Positions 38,321 through 48,618 of a stretch of DNA of 64,000 nucleotides are shown one piece after another. The translations under genes were made by a program, and so were the position numbers. The stretch comes from Litomosoides sigmodontis (lineage: Eukaryota; Nematoda; Chromadorea; Rhabditida; Onchocercidae). Below the pieces are notes generated by a model. The model did no database searches. It worked only from the letters and a program-made list of their open reading frames with translations, and was not told the DNA's origin. Positions within the stretch are counted from its first letter, which is position 1. The number at the start of each line of letters is the position of its first letter. The stretch spans positions 5,142,001 through 5,206,000 of the forward strand of contig OY718805.1 of the NCBI GenBank assembly GCA_963070105.1, given 5' to 3'.

Positions 38321-39893
38321 ATGTCTCGATTTCTGCCACCAATAATAAGAAATCATTCATGTTGTGTTGATAGTCACGATTTACGCCTCAGCACTGAACC
38401 AGATGGAAGGTAAAGAAAGTAACAAGCGTTGGTTTTTGTGTAATTTTTAAAATTATTTAATGTTGTTGTCCATTTACAAACTACTTGCTAAAGATAACGC
38501 TAAATTTAAGGCAACTGTACACGTATACTGTAATATGGCATGATTTGCAACAATCAGCGCCATCAAACTCTGTAGATAATGCGGAGATACGGGCTGCATC
38601 TCCTCAGTTTTCATTTATGACTGGTATGACTGCCATTTTCACCCAAATATCTAATTTCCTTGATATTCCTCGATACTTTCCCGCTCTTACCCAAAACAAT
38701 ACGATTTTAAAGGCACTAAAGGAAACGAATACTTGTTGAGCCACGTTTTTGTAGGGCCCTGAAGTGATTTCTGTAAACTTCCCAGTTTCTAAATAATTCA
38801 GATTTGCTTTCCAGAGCAGCATAAGTATTCAGTTGCTTTGATTTTTTTAAGTTGTGAACATTATCACAATCAGGTAACTTTAAATCTTTCAGTGCCCACA
38901 AAACAAGATATGTCTGCAGCAGATATGCAAATTTGTAAACTCATTACGCCAAGTAATGTGCCTAGTTCACAATTTCAAGAATGCTGCTGTGATGGACCGT
39001 GTGGAAAAATTAAAGTTTACTTTATGCATTAGAACATTTACTAGCGTATAGCAAACAAGTTGAGAACGATAATTCATAACTGATACAAAACTCAATCAAG
39101 TCAGAATAAACGGACTGATTCTTAAATGTGATATGAATTTAAAAGTTTTGAAAAATACTGACTTTTTACAGCCAGTAAGCGAAATGCGCGTCATGGGTCT
39201 ATGTGATCATTACATTTGTCGAGATTGTGCTGAAAAAGAATCCGCCGTTGAAAGTAGTTCTGCTGCTTTTTTGCTCTTCACATGCCATATCATTGATTAT
39301 AACAAGACCAATTCCACTATTTCATAATTCCCCTTGTTCAGTTGGTGACTTTGGTTGTCCAAATGTGTGTTGCCAACAAGCGGATGCGGCACGTTCGCAC
39401 ACAAACGATCGTCGAAATCGTCACAAAGTCCAAGAGGTTAGCACCACGTCTTTGCTGTATAGGACAACATGGACTGATAAAGCAGTAATGGAAATTTCTG
39501 TAAAAGAAACGGATAAAAAAGATCCGTTGGTCCATGACCCACTTGGACAAACATCCATGACCTACTTGGACATATTTTCTAATCCATTCTTTTTGCATGT
39601 TTGTATTGGACATCACATAGACCCCTTTTTATTTCACATAGAATTTAACTCATCATTCGTCTCATTTGATGAAAGATTGTTTTGAGAACGATCAAGGCAT
39701 AGTGCCAGTGGTATTAAAAAGTAGGCCGTACCTTTGTTTGGTGAATGTTCGCTTGACGACTTTCACACCGTTACCAAATTCCGAGAAAGTATGTCGCCAG
39801 CAGCAAATTGTAGAAATATACGGCGACTACACGATGTTGCAAACACTAAATGCATTGAAAGAATATGAGCGGTTCAGCAGGTTAATTAATTAA
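38321..39893 (+). CDS. Small RING-like zinc-finger protein, probable E3 ligase
   Basis: Exons 38321-38409, 38511-38623, 38893-39014, 39172-39253, 39342-39436 and 39642-39893 keep phase and encode about 250 residues. Across exons 3-5 lies a RING-like pattern. An early cysteine cluster (ECCCDGPCG) is followed by LCDHYICRDCAEK, which has the C-x-H-x2-C-x2-C core, and then by GCPNVCC. That is close to C3HC4, but the outer pairs use an x3 spacing instead of x2. After it comes a basic stretch (RSHTNDRRNRHK). The last exon codes a conserved-looking domain (VVLKSRPYLCLVNVRL, then VEIYGDYTMLQTLNALKEY) that I cannot assign. Exon 5 could instead run to about 39598, adding some 54 residues and leaving a 43-bp intron. 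A ubiquitin-ligase role is inferred from the finger alone. Confidence 0.72.
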
Positions 39894-42800
39894 GCTATCT
39901 CGACATTCATCCATGGCAAATATAAACATTCAAAATCATACTATTACTTCTTATTCACTGCATGAACAAGTAAAAACGATGAATAATTGTTTACTCGCCT
40001 TCCTCATTTCGAGCAGCGCAATCTTCATCCTTCTAGACTGACAATCACTGATCTATTGAATTTCAATTTTTTAATATAATCCTTCGTAAATTACCCAACA
40101 TCTTAACATATTCCATTGAATTATTGCCACCTCTCAAATCTCTTTTGCTAATCCGCGCACTTTAAAGCTTTCTCAAGTTAACTTCATTGCCAATTTTATT
40201 TTATAACTTAGTTCGGACATCGCAAATCGTCTATATTACTGCCCAAGTGGTCTCATCAATGAACGTTCATCTTGGAAGCAGATCCTGAAAAATGACCTGT
40301 TGATGCCAATTACAAAATTTGGCCAAGAAGATCAACGCATTGATATCATTTTCGATCTCACCAATCGTTAGCTATTAAGAGCAATGTGGTGTGAAAATAA
40401 TTAATTGCATTTACTTAACTTATTTTTGGCAGCACTGAAAAATGTCTTGAACTATTGAGAACATATTTCTGCTATAATTTTTTTCGCATTAACATTTTTT
40501 ATCAGCCCCAAGCACATTTTTTCCATTGACAAACTGCTACGGCGATGATGTCATTCAATAGATTTAAAGATTACGATGTACTATAACAGCAGTAATGAAA
40601 CTATTTGTCAACTGAATGAAGCCAATTCCATGTGTACTAGTAAGTTTACACTGCATGGACAGCTTACTTTGAGGAAATGTAACCCACAAGAACAGTGTTC
40701 AATTAAGGCTGCTAACAAATAGAATTAACAGATTGTGCCCTGAAATGATCTTCTTAGAAATAGTTAAATAATCTAATTAAGCAATGAAGAAACATTGTGC
40801 ACTTCCGCACTTCATCAGTGCAACTTTCGCATATTGAAATGCAAGAAAGAATGCCAGTTAGGAAAACGTAGTGCTTTCTCGATGTGTGGTTCGAAGAATT
40901 GGAGAATGCCTGGTCCATTTCAAGAGAAAAATAAACAGCTCCATTGCTTGATGATGCAATGTAAATTAGGAAGAAAAATTAAAGCAAATAATTACGGATG
41001 ATTATTAATACTTTATGAGATAAATAAGTATTAACAACGTCAAGATAGAGAATAAACATTGAGTGAGAAATGAAATGTCATATGAGGCTACAAGTCCAAT
41101 ACACGAGGTAAGAAAAAACGGTACATTCAAACGTGTAACGTTACGTCTTCCAAAGTTGGCAGATCAAATTATCACTTCTCATTAGATATTGCGTAGATGT
41201 GTATTTCGACTAGTTAAAAATGTATGTTAGGTCCAATAAATTGCAAAAATACCCATTCTTTCAATAATACAAAACACTAATGTTCCATTTGGAAACTCGT
41301 TGAGACAGTGACAACGCTGAGGAACTGTAAATGAATGCTTCTAAAAACAAAGAAATGAAGAAAACAAAACTCCAATTTCGTTTGCTCCAATACTGATAAT
41401 AAAGAATGATAAAATATGATGAAGAATGAATAGACTCAATAGTATGTTTCAAGCAAATTTAACAGCACCGTCAACAATCTATGTGACTGTTAAAGCCTGC
41501 TACAGATTTAAACGACTAACAGAATCAGAAGATAGGCTTTGTGTTTTGAAATTCTATCCAAAAGTTCAACTTTTTAAAACTACCAGCCTAACTTAGGACA
41601 CGCAATTCTTCTAACAGATCTGCCAATATAAGAGAATTACAAAAATCGCTGATTTTACATACTCATCCAGCTTGATCGTCAATCTCGGTTGCACAAGAAT
41701 GTGGCTTATCTGCAAAAATTCGCTCAAGTACGATGTGTATTGATTTTTGCCTAAGTTCTCAAGTGGCTGGACGTAAAACTATTGCTCTTTTACCTATATA
41801 CAATTAATTCCTAATTATATTATATATCCTCTCAAAAAAGCAAGATTTTATCAACATTTCAAAAACAGTATCAAAAACCAAAAACCGCAAGATTTCTTAC
41901 GAGCACCAAGTATAACAACAACAATATAACAATAGTGATAACGAACAAAAAATATACAAATGAAAATCTACCTGACCTTCTGACTTTCTCGATTAGGTTT
42001 GTTGAGCCTAACAGTAAAATATTCAGACCAAAAGGATAAAATTTTGAAGGTGCTTCTGAGAAAAAACACCCACTCTAATCGAATTCATTAAATGATTTTT
42101 TGCAACCAATTAATTCGAAAAGTCATTAGTTTTAATTAGTTGTTATAAAATAATGTACACCTATAGGGAAGCATGATCAGCTTAGTAATGTTTCCACATG
42201 TAAGGAGATAAGGAAAGATTCATTCAAGTTAACATGGAACTTGAAAAATGTATCAACGAAATATTTCTTTTCAAAAGTTCCTACGAATCCAAACCAAAAC
42301 AGAACTTCAAGTCATAATTTGTCCTAGCAATTCCACTTCGCCGTTTTTAGTTCGGAAGATTTTGGCTTCCAAATCCATCTGATAAAAATCGCTGGTTCAC
42401 AGTGGTTTTCTTTCTCCAATATGCATCTAAATGTAGAAATAATCCATGGTAATCACACAATTAAATAATACCTTAGACCCCTACTTTCCAGTTCGAACTT
42501 TCGTTTGAAGCGTAAGTTCCAATTCGAACACGTTTGAAGACTGAATATCTGCTCACTTAATGCTGAATTAAAAAACGTTGAAGGCGTTTCGTTTTCGTGA
42601 AGAAATAAAAACTCTGCTTCAGTTCGCTGGCCAGCGAATTAAAAAGACCTAAACAATAGAAAACTAATGTTTCTGCATTTCATAATTACAATTTTTTGAC
42701 AGACATGTGTTCCAGATGGAAATACACTTCTAAAAACATATCATGTGAAGTTTGACAAAAAAGTCCCGGACGGTTTCTTTTTCCTTCCTGTCCCTAAACT

Positions 42801-43850
42801 CCAATGTAGTCAAGACAAAAATTACAAGAATAATAAATTCCACTTGCTAATTACAACTAATTCAAAATTTCATAAATTCCAATCTTAAATGGAAAAAATA
42901 TCAATTGCTCTTTCTACCTAACATAAGGGAAGCATTTTCTGCGAAATACAACGAGTGAAAACAAAAGTGTGTGATAAGGGCTAAAGCAGATGAGCAAAAA
43001 TGCCATCATAGATGCTTTAAAATATCTTCAAGTTTTTCAGACAGCTGTTCTGCAAATTAGATCTAGGTATTACTAAAACATATTGCAATTTAAGTAATGA
43101 GGCAAATTCAATTTTTTGATTCAATTTATTGTCGGAATTTTTAAAGAATCAAATTTATGTAGACTGAAGGGAGTTACTGTATCTAACTGTAAAGACAAGC
43201 AAAAATGTAAATATCGCATAAAAATTCAGAAAAACGACAACACGAACAAAAATAGCATAAACAGAATTCAACAATATGTACCAAAACTGGTGAAAGCGAC
43301 CAGAAACAACGACTTAACTACAAAAATGCAGGAAAGATTCTCCAGAAAAGTTCATGTTGCTCAGGACTTTCAGTACCCCTTTTCCGCGTGAGATATTGAC
43401 AACGGAAAGCAGCATAGAACATACATTTTTAAATCCGAGAAAAAAAAACCCCTTTCAACTTGAAGATGGTGCTGCAGATCTCATTATAATTTCAACAGAT
43501 TTAAAATCACTCAGTTCCTACCCAGCTAAAAAAAGTTAAAATCATAGAAATTTTATCAGCCCTCCTAGATATTTAACGATGAAAACGTAAAATTCAGTAA
43601 GAAACAGAAAATCAGATGTAGAATGACTAATATTATAATCCAGCAGAAATAACTCATAACCTTTTGTTCAAGTATGAAATGATGAGGAAATATTCGGAAA
43701 TCAATTTTTTTTAGTAGTCAAAGAACCTTGTTTCCGATTCAATGAACTTGTTTTTTTCTGAAATACCGTACAGAAAATCACGGCTTTAAATCTGGAATAA
43801 TTTCATAAAAGTAAAGGTTCAATTTGCCCCATTCTCAGTTGCATAACCTA
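39894..43850. other. Non-coding stretch between convergent genes
   Basis: Nearly 4 kb, very AT-rich, between the ends of the RING gene and the NADAR gene. Scattered open frames (near 40795-41001 plus, 41261-41452 minus, 43116-43391 plus) lack splice sites, domains or coding-like composition. I see no RNA gene. Confidence 0.5.
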
Positions 43851-46800
43851 TCACTTGCTGCTGAAGCTGGCAAGATACTCCAGAGGTACCGAGAGAACAT
43901 TGCGAGAAGTGGAGCTGGTTCCAGAACGCGACTTCATTGAACTCTGGAAGGCTACCGTATAATTTGAGTTCTTTAAACAAGTGAATTGCTATTATCTCTA
44001 CGCTTACGTAACTAAATTCTTAAGAAAGTGACAAAGGTAGCACGAAAAACTAGAAATGTGTTTGGATACTGATTTCTGATTATTTAAAATTCCTATCTGC
44101 TTGAGAAAAGCCTTGAAAATATTTTCGTCCTCATCTAAAGTATGCACATAAATCATTCTATTATTTGCCCGTTAAAAGAAGTGAAAGTACCTTATTTTGA
44201 GGCTTGAAAGTGTGCATATTCTTCAAAGAATGAAAATTAACCTGTATCGAGCCACCACCAATGATAAAACCACCGCTTGAACTACTGTCACGAGTGTCAT
44301 TCTAAAACTATATTTTGTGCACCAAACTTTAAAAAAGCAAAGACTATTAACAACTCAAGTAATTTTTTCCAAAACAAATATTTTACTTAAAAAATGAATA
44401 AAGACAGGGCCCTTGAACTTAATCAATACAGAATTAATCGACCATTATTTTTAGTTACACACATGAAGATGGATCTCGTAAGGCAATCTCATTCGTCTTT
44501 AATGTTAATCTATACAAATTATTAACAGTACTTCCTCAATGTTTTAAGTGTAACATATTACTTCTGCCTAACTTTAGCTTTCGTTATTACTAACATTTGA
44601 AGATAAGAGCGATAATGTAACTCTATTCTATTTAAAAGCAAAATTCAGAATTTTTATCGGAGCCTTTCGACACGATAAAAAAATTACAAGAGAATTTAGC
44701 CAAAACAAATATACTTTAAGTGGCGCTGGTACACTCGGGACAATGCTCGGTCCTGCCAGTTCCTCAGATTGCATTTCCATACTTAGGCTTTCACTTGATG
44801 CCTACAGTTATTAATTATTAAAGACCACGGAATGCTCACAAAAAAAAATAGTCAAATTCATCTAGCCCTTTGTAATATTGAATTAAAAAGATATAGAAAG
44901 TGTACCATTTGCAAAAGCGTTATCACCAAACAGAAGACTTTTCAGCGATTCAATTCTGTTATGTGCCTACGTTTTTTTTTTTCATTTGCAACAAGTATTA
45001 AAAAATATACCTTGTTCTTCTTTCCTTTGTATGGTAAAACTCCATCACGTAGCTGGAAAATATTGCTATGAGAACAAATAGAATTTTATACGAAAGCATT
45101 GCCATTTGAGATTATCTGACTTTGAAAAAAAAAAGCATATGGAATTCTAGACATGTACCATTTCTCTTAATTGCATGTAAATAACGCCCAGAACATTTCG
45201 GCCAAGACCAAACTTAGGAATTGAAAGCACTGTTTCATTAGTCAGCGGAAACTCCATCGGAATCTGGAAACGAAAATTCAGCAAAATAGGTTGCCAATAT
45301 CTCTATGATATGTATATGAACTAGTCCCATTACAGAGCTATTTAGAAAACCTTTGGTAGAAACTATTCAAACAGTAAAATTCCAGTTACTTTGATCATGA
45401 CTTTGTTGTTTTGCATGCTTTTCGCCCAATCTTGAATATAGTTATGACTACAAGCGCTTGCATAAAAGTCATCACCACCGAAACAGTGCACCAGCAATTT
45501 GTCGCCGGAATCCGTTAATTCTTTCCGAAGTTCTTCACACTGTTCAACTTTTGCTAATAATGCGCGCTAAATGAAACTTTCGCTGACTAAAGAGACTTAA
45601 AAATTTTAATCTCCTAAGCTGTTATCTATCATCCTAACTGAAGCGAGTACAGAAAATATCAAGAAGATTTCAGAACATGAGCGTATTTATTTCAAACTGT
45701 TGTGGAACATTGTGTTTTAAAAATTACAGTATATTCACTCATTATTCATTCTACGCCAAGTGTTGCGTTGACTATTTTGACTATTAAACTAACACAGTCT
45801 AACCATCCAAGAAGCGGAACTTGGGACTGTTTTGTTAAGCATGCAAAATGTAAACCATGGTAGCCGTGGCTTAAAAGTTTAGATTCTGTGATGGAAATGT
45901 TAAACAAAAAAATGAACAAGTTCAAAGGCCCTTACTAAAAACGAATATTCGATAAATAATTTTATGATTTCCAGTACATACCTGCATTGCTTCAAGACCA
46001 GGACCTTTCCGCCACTCTTCCGCTGCACTTCTACTAACCTACAAATATTCATTTTTAATATGTGAGAAGGCTCCAAGCTTTATTTATCAGTACCTAAAAC
46101 ATGTCTTCTTACTCATTCTTTTTCAACATGTGTAAAGCTAAAAAAATTTTTCTGGATCCCACTTTATTGATTTTTAAGATATTTCGAGCAAGTGTATTAT
46201 AGTCTTTTGGTGGCGATTTAGATGAACCATCAACTTCAGTACATTCCGTCATTAGTAGCGATGTAACACCACACAGCGCCTCGGTTTTCGCAAGCTGATA
46301 GAAATGGTTTACATTATCATACACTCGACCATCGATTTCCAACGGAAACTGTAAAACAACAAATAAAAATCTCAAAATTGGATCCCGAACGAAATTAATA
46401 AAATTCGTAAGCTACACCACTAAGCACAAAAACTAAAAAATATAAATATAAGAAATATAAAGGTCGGCAGCAGATAACCTAAAACTCTACACTTTTGTTT
46501 AACGAAATTTCTGAACCTGGACAAAAAAGATGAAAACTAACATCATGTTGGGCTGTGAAGACATTTTGAAATCCTGAGAAGCAAACTATGTTGTCGGGAG
46601 CGACTTCATACTCTTTGTATTTGGCTGCTTCAGGCAATTTCTTAAACTAAAAAGAGAACTGAATTATGTGCTGTGGTACAACCATCTAAAAATTTTTTAC
46701 AAAAACAAAAATTCTGGGAGGACAGCAAATATTTGACGGAGTTTAATAATTTTGCAGTGACAAAATCTAACTTCAAACGGTCTCCTTTGAACAAATCCTC

Positions 46801-47336
46801 GCTTCATGATACGCCCGTACATAAACCGTGGTGCCCCACGAGGCATCCGCATTGGCCCATATCCAAAACGACCTCCACGGAAACCCATCGGTCCAGGCAA
46901 ATTTCTCAGTAGGCGACCACCACCACGACTCTCGTAACGTGGCCAAGCTAAATTAATAAGAAAAATTATTCTATGCGCTAGGTGGAAGGCTTAAATAAAA
47001 AACCAATTCAATAAAATTCTCAATTATGTCCCGAACTGGTCGCGTGTAAACCGATTATTTGCAACTAATATATGCTTTTTGTTTTTCAGGAAACATGAAT
47101 AAACATGAATACCTCATTTCAAATGATTTATTAGTTACCAGCTATCAGAAAACTTTACTTACAGATTGCAGTATAATATGGCTTGGATTGAATGCCATTA
47201 AATGCCTTTTTGTGCAGTGCACTATCACTTTCCTTCTACTTAGTCCCAGAAGACAAAAAAGACTTGGCTACTAAAATAATTGAAATCATTCAAACTTACA
47301 GTGGTATGATGATGCAACAGGCTGTATGAATTCACC
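43851..47336 (-). CDS. NADAR/YbiA-fold protein with Arg/Gly-rich N-terminal region (5' end unresolved)
   Basis: Exons, right to left: 47336-47300, 46947-46772, 46646-46542, 46348-46163, 46038-45982, 45566-45390, 45263-45159, 44801-44715, 44301-44242, 43943-43851. All junctions after the first are phase 0. They give about 360 residues. The N-terminal part is Arg/Gly/Pro/Met-rich (GFRGGRFGYGPMRMPRGAP). A NADAR domain follows: NIVCFSGFQNVFTAQHD, FPLEIDGRVYDNVNHFYQLA (E. coli YbiA FVLDGKTWPTVEHYFQAQ), AMQRALLAKVEQCEELRKEL, SGDKLLVHCFGGDDFYAS and FGLGRNVLGVIYMQLR (YbiA GRGQNRLGQLLMEVR). The tail is Ser/Gly-rich and ends SSFSSK. Family members act on ADP-ribose or N-glycosidic bonds; some remove ADP-ribose from guanine. 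Here the usual Glu of VEHYY is Asn, and the WG after the DDPY-like site is missing, so activity is uncertain. The donor at 46162 (GTGGGA) is unusual. The start codon lies upstream of 47336 and was not found. Confidence 0.8.
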
Positions 47337-48292
47337 CTGAAATTAAATCAGATGGACAAATCATTTCATCGCAAAAATGACTGTTTCGGAAATAAAGATG
47401 AAAGCTTTTGAAAATTCTAAAACCAATTTATGAAAACATGAAGCCATTGAGGAGCTGCAAAAGCCGACGTGACTGATAATTTCAGTGATTAAGGCCAAGT
47501 TTTCCGAACGACCAACTTTTCCTTGGTCTCAAGAAAACTTACAGGCGTAAAGTTCAGCGTAGATTAAACCTTTCATTCTCTAAGAAAACTCCACTGAAAT
47601 AACGGATGAAGTTTGTCTTCTCATCATCGTAATTTCCGTAATCCTCCTCTCCTCTAGCTATCTCTCCTTGCTATCAAACCTCAAATTTTAAAACCTAATT
47701 CTTCAATTTCATTTTTCACAAAAGCAAAAGTCAAATGCTTGACAATTACATCGGGACAGATGTAGACCACACTTCAGTGCAGTAAAATTATCGATGTTCA
47801 ATTATGAATTAAAATAAATTGCGCTTAAATTACTGTAGTATGTACTATTTAAAGAATCCTTTCAACAAGACACTTTCAGTTTTTTAACTAATACTAACAA
47901 TCATGAAGTAAAACCAATCAAGTGATTAATAACAGTGATTCTCAGATGAGATTAATATCACGAGTTCAGTGAGTTGCTACCGTTGAATGCGCCACCGTTT
48001 TAATTATTAAGAGTAATGTGCTTTCAATATTAAATATTTGCTTGTAGTCAGTTATGTGCAACACTACTGCATAACTTCGCTACAGTACTTTCGAAAACAA
48101 GAGGTTTCTGTCGCTCTTTCGACCTAATCTTCAGTGATTGGATTTAAATTGTCCGTAAAACTTATCTTCAGCGCATAATCTATTTATCAGGCAAAACACA
48201 AATGTTATGATTGAGAAATACCACCACTGTTTTATGTCTGCTTTTTGACCTTACCGACCTATTTACTCTGCAAGCGCATGTGCACCGAACTG

Positions 48293-48314
48293 ATGCATGC
48301 TTGCATGCATGCAT
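48293..48314. repeat. GCATGC palindrome cluster
   Basis: Three overlapping GCATGC hexamers (48295, 48303, 48307) lie within 22 bp, broken by one TT step. GCATG is also the FOX-1-type RNA motif, but this site appears to be upstream of both genes. Confidence 0.8.
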
Positions 48315-48604
48315 GAAGCCTCACCTACTCAGCGCGTTACCACACGAAACAACGACACCCTACCGATTCCATTCACCGCGCACGCCACGGAGCCAAAAAC
48401 GCGTCCTTATTAGTAGTGAATATCCAACGACCTGCGCGAATAGTTCCTCAATTGATGGACAGTAATATGGACATATGTAATTTAACGCTCAACATGTAGT
48501 CCGTTGAAAGCGTGCGGATCAGTATGTATTTATCTTGTCCCTTCTGGAATTTTAGGGGGATGTTTTGGTTGGCAAGATTCTTTGGTTTTAATTGTTTCGA
48601 ACGA

Positions 48605-48610
48605 GTTTCA
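48605..48610 (+). promoter_or_regulatory. Possible trans-splice acceptor for RRP12
   Basis: TTTCAG ends eight bases before the RRP12 ATG at 48619, and no coding exon is seen ahead of it. This is the expected layout for spliced-leader addition. Confidence 0.6.
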
Positions 48611-48618
48611 GGTGTGTG

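Larger units (their letters stand above)
47337..48618. promoter_or_regulatory. Shared upstream region of NADAR gene and RRP12
   Basis: The missing first exon of the NADAR gene must lie in this region. 48.25-48.46 kb is richer in G and C than its surroundings. At 48293-48314 overlapping ATGCATGC/GCATGC motifs form an alternating purine-pyrimidine, palindromic cluster. Placement between divergent genes makes this a plausible promoter core. Confidence 0.5.

Noticed and set aside
40795..41001. Cysteine-rich plus-strand frame
   Set aside because: No signal peptide, splice sites or regular cysteine spacing; composition matches the surrounding AT-rich DNA.
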